DNA of 64,000 nucleotides from Flavobacterium sp. MC2016-06 (GTDB lineage: Bacteria; Bacteroidota; Bacteroidia; Flavobacteriales; Flavobacteriaceae), in assembly GCF_009711165.2 (NCBI RefSeq), contig NZ_WMID02000026.1:14235-78234 (forward strand), read 5' to 3'. Positions 1 to 9,051 of the stretch are shown in pieces. The stretch's first letter is position 1. Every line of letters starts with the position of its first letter. A program made the translations under genes and the position numbers. The notes under the pieces are model-generated. The model was not told the origin of the DNA, did no database searches, and saw nothing but the letters and a program-made list of their open reading frames with translations.

Positions 1-2393
1 AAAGGTTTTAGATTACCTGTTTGTCCAACAAATCCAACACCAATACGATAATTGATACCAACATTAGCTCCTTCTGAACTGCTTACTAACGAATGATGTC
101 CTGAAAATAAAATATCATTATAAGAAGGAATAGCGGTATTGACAAGATTATCTCCCGGCACACTCCAAGCCTGTTCTGGTCCAAACGGATTATATTTCCC
201 AGAAGCATCTCGAACATCATCAAAATAATCTAAAGTATTGGTGTAAAATAATTTTGACTCAGAATCGTATTCTGAAATTGTTTTTAGTAAGGTTTTCTTA
301 AACGCACCAACGGTATAATTCAGTTCATAACTGCGAACCATTTGATCTTTGTAACGAACTTCTATTTTGCGCAATAACTGATTATTTAACTGCTTAAAAC
401 CCAATCGAGCCGAAACTTGAACGTCTGCTCTATTGGTTTCACCTAAATCACTGTTTTTAACAAAAGTAACGCTGTAATTTCCTTTTTGAGATCCAAAACC
501 AGTATAATACACGTTTTTAAGATAGAGTTCCCCATCTTTTTTATCGTACTCGTATTGTACCGTATTTCCTTTTAAATCAACTTGAAAGTAAAGCGCCCAA
601 TGTCCGATATTTCCAGAAGCATCCTGCAAAACGGCATTTGTTGCTAGACCAGATTCATTTCCTCCATAATAACTGGCAACACCGCTTTTATCTCGTACTA
701 CCCAATAGTAGTTTTTAGGCGAAGATCCTTTTCTAATAATCTGCTGAAAAGCACCTTCACGTCGCGGATAAAATTGTTTGTCTGACGTTCTGCCCACCCA
801 AGTTTCTCTATGAGAATTTGGAATTAAAGCTTCGCCCGCAATAGCATAACTTTCCGTTTCATTTGTTCCATCATATCTTGGCGATCCCCAGCGGGTTTCT
901 ATACTTACTGCAGGTGCCGAAACATCCCAGCCCGTTCCTGCCCAGCTGTGTCCGCCGTCACTATCATATTGTAAATTAAACGACGGCTGCATTCCTCCTC
1001 TTCCGTTTGGTATAACAATATTAAAACCAGTACTCATTGTTCCTCTTCCGTTTGCAGAAGGCGGTGCAATAGACTGAATTCCTACTAACGGACTTGCTGC
1101 TTTTAAATCTTTTATGCTTGTTGGTGTATAACCCGAAGTTTCTGGCGACTCAGGCATTTTTATAATTCCGGCAATAAAATCGGTAAAATGGGTAGTTTTC
1201 GCAATTATGATTCCTTTTTTAATATCTAAAGAATCCTTGCCTACTTCCTGCCAAAGACGTTTGTTTTCATCAAAATAAAATACATTAATATCTTTTTCTG
1301 TATAGCCTTCTGGAATGGCTTTTTTATCAAACGGAAGCGATAAACGCACTGCTTTTTCAAAAACAGTTCCGTGTGGCAATAACCTAAAACCTGCATTAGT
1401 TCCTGTAACATTGACCATTGCCGAGTTTAAAGGCGCAATATCTATTTTACGTAATCCGCTTACCGAAACCTTAACATCTGCTTTTAATGCTCCTGCTGGA
1501 AAAACAGCTAAGAAATCTTTGTAGGAAAGTGTATTTTCGGTCTGAAAATTTATGATTTTAGCAAAACTTTCCTTTGCATTTTCAAGCGGTCTAAAACCAT
1601 CAACTTTTAAAAATTTATTGAGTTTTATTTTTTCATTGGTAATAACGCCTGCCGTTGTTTCTTTATAAACCGTAATAGATTGATCTGAATTTAAATCTTT
1701 ATCGTCTAAAATCAATTCAAATTCTGGTTCATTTACATTGACTTCTACACCGCCAATTGTCATTTTTTTGATTTGCGAAGGAAAATTAGTTCCTTTGATG
1801 TAGTATTTATTTTCTGATTTTAATAAAGTATAATGATGAGAAAGCGCAATTGGTTTGTATACAATTCGAACATTTTTTATTTTATATCCGTTTGCAATTC
1901 CTTCTGGAGCGGTAAACAATAAAACATTATCTCCTTGTCTAAGCGACTTTTCTGAAAGCAGTTCTGATTGAGACGTCCAATCGTTATTTTTAGATAAAAA
2001 TTGTCCTCCAATACTTGCCTGATTGTTTAAGCTTCTTGAGATTGAAGCCGATTGATCATAACCGTATAATTCGTATTCTAAATACGCACTTTCATAAACC
2101 GAAGGCATTTCATTTATTGCAAGATGAAAAACATTATCGTATGCATCGTCAACGTCAGATTCATCTTTTACACCAATAAAACCTTCTTTAATATCTGCAT
2201 CAAATACTTTTGTTGTTTTTACTGCTTTTGATGTTGCTTCAACTGATTTTGAAACTGCTGCAGTTTGTTCTTTTTTATTTTCACTTTTAAGAAAATCGCG
2301 CGTAAACAAAGCCGCTAAATTGTAATGCTTAAAATTTAGTGCAAACAAAAATGAACTTACTAAAAGTACAGGAATTATAATTTTATTTTTCAT
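1..2393 (-). CDS. SpvB/TcaC N-terminal-like, Rhs-type giant secreted protein (partial)
   Basis: An open frame runs from an ATG at 2393 leftwards off the window without a stop, giving about 797 residues of a longer protein. It starts with a signal-peptide-like segment (MKNKIIIPVLLVSSFLFA). Around residues 285-400 there is a ZU5-like stretch (FPAGAL, LLPHGTVFEKAVRLSLP, then THFTDFIAG). From about residue 440 on it matches the SpvB/TcaC N-terminal pattern: GFNIVIPNGRGGMQPSF, then GTGWDVSAPAVSIETRWGSP and YAIAGEALIP. Proteins with this start usually carry Rhs/YD repeats and a variable C-terminal toxin or effector, but that part is outside the window. SpvB-like Tc-toxin and Rhs families are the basis of the name; toxin activity is not shown here. 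A 376-base gap holding a palindromic repeat separates it from the T9SS gene upstream. Confidence 0.75.
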   Translation of the reverse strand, partial: MKNKIIIPVLLVSSFLFALNFKHYNLAALFTRDFLKSENKKEQTAAVSKSVEATSKAVKTTKVFDADIKEGFIGVKDESDVDDAYDNVFHLAINEMPSVYESAYLEYELYGYDQSASISRSLNNQASIGGQFLSKNNDWTSQSELLSEKSLRQGDNVLLFTAPEGIANGYKIKNVRIVYKPIALSHHYTLLKSENKYYIKGTNFPSQIKKMTIGGVEVNVNEPEFELILDDKDLNSDQSITVYKETTAGVITNEKIKLNKFLKVDGFRPLENAKESFAKIINFQTENTLSYKDFLAVFPAGALKADVKVSVSGLRKIDIAPLNSAMVNVTGTNAGFRLLPHGTVFEKAVRLSLPFDKKAIPEGYTEKDINVFYFDENKRLWQEVGKDSLDIKKGIIIAKTTHFTDFIAGIIKMPESPETSGYTPTSIKDLKAASPLVGIQSIAPPSANGRGTMSTGFNIVIPNGRGGMQPSFNLQYDSDGGHSWAGTGWDVSAPAVSIETRWGSPRYDGTNETESYAIAGEALIPNSHRETWVGRTSDKQFYPRREGAFQQIIRKGSSPKNYYWVVRDKSGVASYYGGNESGLATNAVLQDASGNIGHWALYFQVDLKGNTVQYEYDKKDGELYLKNVYYTGFGSQKGNYSVTFVKNSDLGETNRADVQVSARLGFKQLNNQLLRKIEVRYKDQMVRSYELNYTVGAFKKTLLKTISEYDSESKLFYTNTLDYFDDVRDASGKYNPFGPEQAWSVPGDNLVNTAIPSYNDILFSGHHSLVSSSEGANVGINYRIGVGFVGQTGNLKP

Positions 2394-2769
2394 ATGCAAA
2401 CTACATTAATCAACTATAAGTCAATTTTTTATTTTTTTGTTTTTTTGTTTTTTACTCGTTGAGTATACTTTTTAACACATTAGGAACATAGATTTTATAA
2501 GTTCAAAAACAGGCATTTCACTTATTTAAAACGCACATAGCTCTCTATGCAAAAGAAATGTGTTCCTTTTTGTATGCTCTTTTTTTAATAAAAATCATTA
2601 TGCTCAATTAAAAAAAATCTGCGTAAATCTGCGTCTTCGCGATAGCGAATCAGTCTCATCCGTGTTCTATATGCAGCATTTGAATGAGACACCGATAAAA
2701 CAGATTTACTTCGTAAAGACGCTGCTAAAACGGATTTTTTTATGATTTACAGCAATAGACTTTATTCTA
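2394..2769. other. Intergenic spacer between T9SS protein and SpvB-like gene
   Basis: I see no gene here. The part next to the SpvB-like gene is AT-rich with T-runs (about 2425-2455) and could hold its promoter, but I found no clear TAnnTTTG box on the minus strand. The rest is taken up by one long intergenic repeat (2611-2741). A short open frame over this repeat is a by-product, because the second repeat copy near 30 kb encodes the same peptide stretch. Confidence 0.5.
2611..2741. repeat. Intergenic repeat family H, copy 1
   Basis: A segment of about 131 bases begins AAATCTGCGTAAATCTGCGT and ends AAGACGCTGCTAAAACGGAT. It recurs in inverted orientation, with a few mismatches, at 29926-30061. 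The two ends are imperfect inverted repeats of each other, so the RNA could fold into a long hairpin. It lies between genes and has no transposase. Confidence 0.8.
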
Positions 2770-4734
2770 TTACTTTACAATAACTTTAAAAGTCTTTGTT
2801 CCAAAATCTGAATTTACCGTAACCAGATACATTCCAGAAGATGCTTGAATGGCATCATCATAGATATAATTTTCAATTTGCGAAAATTGCTTTTGTTTAA
2901 TCAAAGTTCCGTTTGGTGCATAAACCGTAACTGTTGCATTTGTTTTGTGTGCAAACTGCATCGCAATTGTATAGTGACCGTCAACCGTTGGGTTTGGATA
3001 TAAAATCAAAACACTTGCGTCCGGATTTTCTTTTCCATCGGTTGCAACTGCAATTTTGCTTGACGTTTTACATTCTTGATCGTTTAATAATCGCAGCTCA
3101 TAATTACCGGCTTGATCTACCAAAATCTTAGGATTATTATCCATAAAATTACCTTCATAATACCATTGATATTCATAATTACCTTCAGGTAAACCAAGAC
3201 TTGCATCAAGAATTAAAGCATTTCCGTTTGTTAATTGATATTCTGATTTTAAATTAGAGAAAGTTCCTTGTTTATCGGCTACAAAAACGGTTTCTGAATA
3301 TAAATTCCCTTTCGCATCTCTTACGATATAATCATAATTTCCAGAAGAAAGTTTAACGCCCGAATTGCTTTTTGCCGATTGATTCCATTGTTTTACAACA
3401 GCATCACTTCCTTGTTTTTTTACCGTTACCGTAAATGGACCTTCGCCGCCTTCAATCGTATAATTTAATTCGCCCGAAGCACTCACGCCGCAATCTGCCT
3501 GCGTAATCCAGACACGGCTAAACATTTGAGGGGCAACTTTTATAGTGAATTTTGCTGTACCTTGTTTTTGTAAATCCCAGTTAAAATCTTTCAAAACCAG
3601 TTTTTCTTTACTCGAAGTACTTCCAAGTTTGATATATTCTGAATTAGCTTCGTCGTAAGTTCCTTTTCCAGAATGATCTACTAACAACCAATAATACGTG
3701 TCTTTAGGTAAAGTTCCTTTAATATATTTGGGATCAAAACTCCAATCCATCGATAAATCAGAAGAACCGTTAAAATCCAATTGCCATTGTCTGTCAACGC
3801 CTATTGGTTCGCCTTGCTCCTGTTTTTTTATCAAAAGCGTTTTTGCGTTATCACTCCAAAAAGCAAAATAATTGTTGGGAATTTTGTTGGTTTTACTTTT
3901 AAGTTCCATTGTCAGCAAACCTTCATCGACCATATTACTGCTTTTTACCTGCAATAAACCGCTAACGTCGTCTCTACCAACTCCAGTAATCGAAGAGGTA
4001 AAACCTTTGTGTTTTTCAATATCCCAAATTGTTAGACCAGAACTATTAAGGTAATTTTTGATGTCTAACTGCGAAAGCGAAACTCCATATTTTATAGCAA
4101 GATAACTCGCTACTTTTTGGGTTTCAACTCCTGATAAAACTCGGTTGTAAACCAGAATTTCACTTATATTTCCGTTAAATTCATCTGGAGGTAATTTTTC
4201 AAATCTAGATTTTAAACCAATCGAAAGTGATGATGGTTTTGCAACACTGTCGGTAATATTCTGCTGAAAAAAATGAATATTCGCCTTGAGCGGTTTCACC
4301 TTTTCTGCATACGACTGATAATTGTATTTTTTTAAATCTGCCAGACGTTTATTTGTGGCTGCAGAAATTGTTTTTTTAGTATCGTCTATTGTCCATAAAA
4401 GCTGTTCTTTCAAACTGTCTTTTACTTTGTAAACCATAAATAAAGTTTGTCTTCTTTTGCTGTCAACGCCCAAAGGCAGAATTAAAGAATCCTGCGCCGT
4501 ATCAAAAACAATACTCGGGTTAAAATTAAAAGCTGCTCCTTTTTGAGTATTAGTTGGTATTTTACCTTCTTTTTTAGTGAGACTTTCCCAATAATAAGCA
4601 TCGCCGTTTACTCTCGATTTAATCCAAAAATCAGGTTCCTGTACATTTCCAGGCAGCACTTTTTGCTGTGAAAAAATCAAATTTCCAGTCGCTATTGATA
4701 CTAAAATTACTAATGAAAAAATCTTCTTATTCAT
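2770..4734 (-). CDS. T9SS type A sorting-domain surface protein
   Basis: A 654-residue exported protein with a signal peptide (MNKKIFSLVILVSIATGNLIFSQ). The middle has the concanavalin-like and DUF8202-type pattern common in flavobacterial surface proteins (NGNISEILVYNRVLSGVETQ, then a YLNSSGLTIWD and ITGVGRDD stretch). The last 75 or so residues are a type A T9SS C-terminal sorting domain (ILYPNPTVDG, ASSGMYLVTV, final KVIVK). The family is translocated by the type IX system and anchored on or released from the cell surface. Its ligand or role cannot be told from the sequence. It starts 29 bases after the stop of the beta-barrel gene at 4764, so the three genes 6211 to 2770 probably form one operon, followed by the SpvB-like gene. 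Confidence 0.85.
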   Translation of the reverse strand: MNKKIFSLVILVSIATGNLIFSQQKVLPGNVQEPDFWIKSRVNGDAYYWESLTKKEGKIPTNTQKGAAFNFNPSIVFDTAQDSLILPLGVDSKRRQTLFMVYKVKDSLKEQLLWTIDDTKKTISAATNKRLADLKKYNYQSYAEKVKPLKANIHFFQQNITDSVAKPSSLSIGLKSRFEKLPPDEFNGNISEILVYNRVLSGVETQKVASYLAIKYGVSLSQLDIKNYLNSSGLTIWDIEKHKGFTSSITGVGRDDVSGLLQVKSSNMVDEGLLTMELKSKTNKIPNNYFAFWSDNAKTLLIKKQEQGEPIGVDRQWQLDFNGSSDLSMDWSFDPKYIKGTLPKDTYYWLLVDHSGKGTYDEANSEYIKLGSTSSKEKLVLKDFNWDLQKQGTAKFTIKVAPQMFSRVWITQADCGVSASGELNYTIEGGEGPFTVTVKKQGSDAVVKQWNQSAKSNSGVKLSSGNYDYIVRDAKGNLYSETVFVADKQGTFSNLKSEYQLTNGNALILDASLGLPEGNYEYQWYYEGNFMDNNPKILVDQAGNYELRLLNDQECKTSSKIAVATDGKENPDASVLILYPNPTVDGHYTIAMQFAHKTNATVTVYAPNGTLIKQKQFSQIENYIYDDAIQASSGMYLVTVNSDFGTKTFKVIVK

Positions 4735-4763
4735 AATACTCCTGATTTTAAGATCATTATTTA

Positions 4764-5495
4764 TTAAAAATTACCCAAGTCATCAAAGTCAAATGAATAC
4801 CCAATAATTAATGAAATACTGTTGATTTTATTTTTGTTTTCACTGTATCGGTGACCGTTTTCTTCGGTTGCCAAAGCATCAGTAAGTCCTAAAGTATAGC
4901 GTGCTCCGATAGAAAAATTAGAACTGAATTCGTAACCTGCAGAAAGCATTCCGTAGAAATAGTTTTTTCCTGTAAGTGATTCTTTCAATACCTTTTGCAC
5001 ATTAGCGTCAGGTTCAAAATAAACACCTGAATCTGCAAATATTTGTTGAGCATTAGAGGTATATTTTATATTATCACTGGCTAAATTAAAACCTACATAA
5101 GGTCCTGCTCCAATATAAAATCCTTCTACAGGATAATATTTAAACTGTGCACCCACATTTAAATAACTGTATCCGAAAGTCATTTTATATTTAAGTCCTT
5201 TTACGTCTTCATAATTTAGATCTGTTCCTTGACCCGAATACGAAACTTCGGTCTGGATTGCCACTTTTGCATACGGATATTTCCAATTGATTACAAATCC
5301 GGCTGTACCGCCAAATTTCCCTTCTTCTTCCAAAGTATAACCTTCGTAAATACCTTTTGGGACTATTACATCTGGAAGATTAGACATTTTAGAATAAATT
5401 CCACCTGCAAAAAGACCATACGTAATCTCTCTATCACCTTGTGCAAAAAGCGTTTTTGTGCTTACTAAAAGAAGAAGCAAAATAAATTTTTTCAT
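4764..5495 (-). CDS. Outer-membrane beta-barrel protein, paralogue 2
   Basis: A small porin-like barrel of about 243 residues with a signal peptide (MKKFILLLLLVSTKTLFAQ) and alternating amphipathic strands ending in an aromatic residue (final DDLGNF). It fits the PF13568-type outer-membrane beta-barrel group. I chose the ATG at 5495 because it places the signal peptide at the start; an in-frame ATG at 5516 overlaps the upstream stop (ATGGTAA) and would add seven residues. It is a tandem paralogue of the next gene: both carry an ITYG motif followed by SNLP, and matching YVGF/YGIS and GYEF/GYEL stretches. Function is unknown; with the T9SS protein it may build or support a surface complex. Confidence 0.8.
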   Translation of the reverse strand: MKKFILLLLLVSTKTLFAQGDREITYGLFAGGIYSKMSNLPDVIVPKGIYEGYTLEEEGKFGGTAGFVINWKYPYAKVAIQTEVSYSGQGTDLNYEDVKGLKYKMTFGYSYLNVGAQFKYYPVEGFYIGAGPYVGFNLASDNIKYTSNAQQIFADSGVYFEPDANVQKVLKESLTGKNYFYGMLSAGYEFSSNFSIGARYTLGLTDALATEENGHRYSENKNKINSISLIIGYSFDFDDLGNF

Positions 5496-5509
5496 TTTTT
5501 TTATTGAAA

Positions 5510-6211
5510 TTACCATTGATGAAAACTATAGCCTACAGAAAAACAAATGACACTGCTTTTATTTTGATTTTCGATAAACTGAAAAGAAGAAGCGTTACTT
5601 TTTACCACATCTTTTACGCCCAAATAATAGCGTAAATCAAAGTGAATACTCTGATGCAGTTCATACCCTACAGCAAAACACAGCGAAAAATCATCTGTAC
5701 CATCAAGACCGTCTTTATAAAACTGTCTTGTAGCAACATCGTACATGCCGCCTGCTTCATTTGAGGTATACGTAACATTATTGGGAGATAAACTGATGCC
5801 GTAAAAAGCACCAAAACCTAAATTTAAACCTTCGTAAGGATATACTTTGTACAAAGCTCCAATTTGTAAATAAGAATAATGCAGTCCTAATTCAAATTGT
5901 TTTCCCAGGGCATCTCGATACGTAACTTTTTCGCCGGCTTGTCTAAACAAAAGCTCAGGCTGTATGGCTACGCGGGTATCGTAAAGTTTAAAATTCAAAA
6001 AAAAACCACCTTCTAAACCATAAGCACCTTTACTTTCCATAACACTATTATCAAAAGTATTATCTCGGCCTTTTATACTTTCCGGCAGGTTGCTGATTTT
6101 AGATTGCAGCGCGCCAAACTTGAGACCGTATGTTATATTTGATTCATTTTGACTATAAAGAACAGTGTTAAAAAAACAACAAAAAATTGATAAGTATAGT
6201 ATTACTTTCAT
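5510..6211 (-). CDS. Outer-membrane beta-barrel protein, paralogue 1
   Basis: A 233-residue protein with a signal peptide (MKVILYLSIFCCFFNTVLYSQ) and barrel-like strands ending in VGYSFHQW. It shares the ITYG start, the SNLP motif and the overall length with its downstream neighbour, so the pair arose by tandem duplication. It is the first gene of the likely operon OMP-OMP-T9SS protein. The family (PF13568-like) includes proteins of unknown function and T9SS accessory-type barrels; nothing here decides between these. Confidence 0.8.
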   Translation of the reverse strand: MKVILYLSIFCCFFNTVLYSQNESNITYGLKFGALQSKISNLPESIKGRDNTFDNSVMESKGAYGLEGGFFLNFKLYDTRVAIQPELLFRQAGEKVTYRDALGKQFELGLHYSYLQIGALYKVYPYEGLNLGFGAFYGISLSPNNVTYTSNEAGGMYDVATRQFYKDGLDGTDDFSLCFAVGYELHQSIHFDLRYYLGVKDVVKSNASSFQFIENQNKSSVICFSVGYSFHQW

Positions 6212-6518
6212 TCGGAAAATTTTTGCGAATATATGTATTAATTATTTATATATAAGATCAAACAATCGTTAAAATAGGGACAAAATCCGTCAAAAAGCTC
6301 TTTTTATTGTTAAACAGCAAAAACACCACTAAAATTACAAATTTGATTTTTTTATTCTTTTAACACTATAATACTGTAAATCATTATCTTAAAAAATATA
6401 CTATATGTATAATTTTGAAATTAAAAAAACGTAGAATTCATTTTAAATTTAACGTTAGAGCAACTGTATTCTTTAAAAAAAAATTAAATTTGACAACCCT
6501 AAATCCAAGACTTTCATT
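6212..6518. promoter_or_regulatory. Divergent promoter region, with a TAnnTTTG box at 6485-6492
   Basis: This 307-base AT-rich spacer separates two divergent genes and holds no open frame. TAAATTTG at 6485-6492 on the plus strand fits the Bacteroidota -7 box (TAnnTTTG) and would start transcription about 20 bases before the mechanosensitive channel gene. I see no clear TTG -33 element at the usual distance, so this is a weak call. Confidence 0.4.
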
Positions 6519-8867
6519 ATGATCCAAAAAAGAAATTTAATTTATTTATTAGCCTTACTAGCGGTATTCTTTACTGCACCACTTTCTTACTCTCAGACCT
6601 CTAAACCTAAAAAAGAAAGCCGTTCAAAACTATTTGAAGAAACTACGACTGACAGCGATTATCTGACTGCTATAGAAAAAGCTTCTGCTGCAATGGAATC
6701 TGCTTTTAACGATGCCGATTTTAAAGGCGACACGCATCAATTATTTGGTGACATTAAAAGAACGCAAAGCAAGCTTGATCTTATTTTAACGAGCTTAAAA
6801 GGAGCTAATCCAAATGTGCGCAACCAGCAGATGTATAAAATTGTTCTGAAAGAAATCGAGCAGCAGCTTGATGAACAAAATACCGCTATAAATCTCCGAA
6901 ACAGTAATCTTGAAAAAATTAAAACCCGTCTTATTGATTTACGTAAGGATAAAAACTTAGTTACGCTTATAAAAGATACTATTCGCAGACAGCAGTTTAA
7001 AAAAGAATTTGCCAATCTTAGAAAAAGATATTTAAGCACGGATAGCTTAATGACCAAAAATCAAGGGATTTTAAACAATAAAAAAAGAATTACGGTAGAA
7101 AGAAGAATTGCCGTTTCTAATGCTTTAGTAACCGTTGATAATAATCTTGAAAAATCAGGAATTAGTATGCTTAAGAAAGAATATCCTTCTTTGTGGAGCA
7201 TCAATGATTCTGTTGGTAAAAAAGCTGTCAGCCAAAACATTAAAGCAAAAATAATAATAGAAGAAAATGTTGCGGCATACTATATAACTTATAAGGCCGG
7301 AGGTTTAATTACTTTACTCTTTTTTATGGGATTACTGGCTTGGTATATCTCCAGAAATCTGAAATATTTAAAAAATAATGGTTTTATTGAAAACCTTTCT
7401 CTTCTTGATTTTAAATATCTAAATCGTGGAATTATTGTGCCAATTGTGGTTATTGGTCTTAATGTTGCGGTTGTAAGCAATTTGTACGCTCCTGCTCTCT
7501 TCTTAGAGCTTTTACAGCTTCTTTTGTTGGGAGCCTTGACCATATTATTCAAAAATAAGTGGTCTGGAAATGCTATGCGAAACTGGCTTCTGCTTTTAGG
7601 ATTGTTCTTTACGCTTTGTTTTCTAGACTTGTTTATCAGCGTTGGATTAGTGCAGCGTTGTGCTTTTATTCTCATCAATATTTTAGGAATCCGTTACGGT
7701 TTTGTACAGATTAAAAGCATCAAAAATGAGCTTTACATCAAAGGATTCTTTAAATGGGCCAGTATTATTTTTATAGGCCTAAATGTTTTGTCTATACTTC
7801 ATAATCTTTTTGGAAGAGTTTCGCTGTCTAACATGGTTACGATTACCGCTTTTGTATCTCTTACTCAGATTATTGCGTTGAGTGTACTTTTAAAAATTAT
7901 TTTAGAAATTATCCTTTTACAAATCTACACAACCCGCCTTAAGCGTGGTTTGGAGAAGATTTTTGACTATGAAAGCCTTTCTGATACCTTAAAAAAACCT
8001 TTCATTATCGTAATTACTTATATGTGGGTTGTTGTAATTACGTCTAATTTGAATGTTTGGGAATCGCTGCGAACTTCTTTAGCTGGATTACTGAGCCGTC
8101 CGATTACTGTTGGAAGCATTACTTTTACTTTAGGAAATGTTGTTTTGTTCTTTATTATTATCTGGACAGCACATTTACTTCAAAATTATGTGGCTTACTT
8201 TTTTGGTGAAGTTGAGGATGAAAACGAAGAAAATATCAATAAAAGACAGCATTCTAAATTACTCATTACAAGACTTGTTGTTTTAATAAGCGGTTATCTT
8301 TTGGCTGTTGCAGCTTCTGGAATGCCGTTAGACAAACTAAGTATTCTTTTGGGTGCTTTGGGTGTTGGTGTTGGACTTGGTCTTCAAAATGTCGTGAACA
8401 ATTTTGTTTCGGGGATTATTTTAATTTTTGATAAACCAATTCAGATTGGTGATGTTATCGAAATTAGTAATGAATCTGGCCGCGTAAAATCTATGGGGCT
8501 TAGAACGACTAAAATTAATGCGCCAAATGGTTCTGAAATTATTATTCCGAATGGTAATTTATTGTCTCAAAATATCACCAACTGGACGTATACGGATAAT
8601 TTTAAATTGGTAGAAATTGCAATAGAAATTACTGGTGATGTAACTCCAGACGATATTAATACAACGGTTTTTGAAGCGCTAGAAAGTCTTACTTCTGTAA
8701 ACAATGATAGAACACCGCAAATTTACTATACCGCAATTTCTGATGGAAAATTTAAACTACAGGTTAAATTTTGGTGCAGTATTTACCGTACTGAAGAAAC
8801 AATAAGCAGTGCGCGACAAGTACTTTTCAGTAATTTTAAAGCAAAAGGTTTAACTTTTTCGACTTAA
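6519..8867 (+). CDS. Large MscS-family mechanosensitive ion channel
   Basis: A 782-residue protein with a signal peptide (cleavage near YSQT). A long charged, coiled-coil-like periplasmic region follows (to about residue 250), then many membrane segments and a C-terminal MscS core. The pore helix is at about residues 604-640 (LGALGVGVGLGLQNVVNNFV), followed by the beta-domain signature (FDKPIQIGDVIEI and INAPNGSEIIIPNGNLLS). This architecture resembles MscK/KefA and other multi-helix MscS proteins, which open under membrane tension to relieve osmotic downshock. The gene stands alone on the plus strand and ends at a hairpin shared with the convergent aminotransferase gene. Confidence 0.9.
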   Translation: MIQKRNLIYLLALLAVFFTAPLSYSQTSKPKKESRSKLFEETTTDSDYLTAIEKASAAMESAFNDADFKGDTHQLFGDIKRTQSKLDLILTSLKGANPNVRNQQMYKIVLKEIEQQLDEQNTAINLRNSNLEKIKTRLIDLRKDKNLVTLIKDTIRRQQFKKEFANLRKRYLSTDSLMTKNQGILNNKKRITVERRIAVSNALVTVDNNLEKSGISMLKKEYPSLWSINDSVGKKAVSQNIKAKIIIEENVAAYYITYKAGGLITLLFFMGLLAWYISRNLKYLKNNGFIENLSLLDFKYLNRGIIVPIVVIGLNVAVVSNLYAPALFLELLQLLLLGALTILFKNKWSGNAMRNWLLLLGLFFTLCFLDLFISVGLVQRCAFILINILGIRYGFVQIKSIKNELYIKGFFKWASIIFIGLNVLSILHNLFGRVSLSNMVTITAFVSLTQIIALSVLLKIILEIILLQIYTTRLKRGLEKIFDYESLSDTLKKPFIIVITYMWVVVITSNLNVWESLRTSLAGLLSRPITVGSITFTLGNVVLFFIIIWTAHLLQNYVAYFFGEVEDENEENINKRQHSKLLITRLVVLISGYLLAVAASGMPLDKLSILLGALGVGVGLGLQNVVNNFVSGIILIFDKPIQIGDVIEISNESGRVKSMGLRTTKINAPNGSEIIIPNGNLLSQNITNWTYTDNFKLVEIAIEITGDVTPDDINTTVFEALESLTSVNNDRTPQIYYTAISDGKFKLQVKFWCSIYRTEETISSARQVLFSNFKAKGLTFST

Positions 8868-8874
8868 TAATTAC

Positions 8875-8963
8875 TGTCATTGCGAGGAACAAAGCAATCG
8901 CACTAACAATAAACCGCAAAGTTTGATTTAGCAAGTGTGATTGCTTCGTTCCTCGCAATGACA
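8875..8963. repeat. Intergenic inverted repeat family A, copy 1
   Basis: The arms are TGTCATTGCGAGGAACAAAG and the facing GCTTCGTTCCTCGCAATGACA-type arm, with about 40 bases between. Close copies are at 40332-40421 and 49578-49665. The element lies just after the channel gene stop and could fold as a long hairpin in either transcript. Confidence 0.85.
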
Positions 8964-8993
8964 ATACTGTGAGAAATATAAAAATAAAACATC

Positions 8994-9031
8994 AAAAAGC
9001 CTTTAAATATCACTATTTAAAGGCTTTTTTT
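8994..9031. terminator. Bidirectional rho-independent terminator
   Basis: A 15-base-pair perfect stem (8994-9008 with 9015-9029, core AAGCCTTTAAAT) has a 6-base loop. It has T-runs on the plus strand and A-runs that become T-runs on the minus strand. It sits between the convergent mscS-type and aminotransferase genes and can stop both. Confidence 0.85.
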
Positions 9032-9051
9032 CTACAAATTAATTAACCAAT

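Noticed and set aside
2560..2745. 61-codon plus-strand open frame, with part of its peptide shared by a frame at 29983-30285
   Set aside because: Both arise from family H repeat DNA read in a frame that stays open. There is no ribosome-binding site or conserved protein signal, and the shared peptide follows from the shared DNA.
6265..6275. ACAATCGTTAA as an extra xylan operator
   Set aside because: It lacks the second G of CGG and the closing TTG, and it is far from the xylan genes.
6737..7678. Antisense frames of 106 and 129 codons inside the MscS-type gene
   Set aside because: They are shadows of a well supported gene with clear motifs; there is no start signal of their own.
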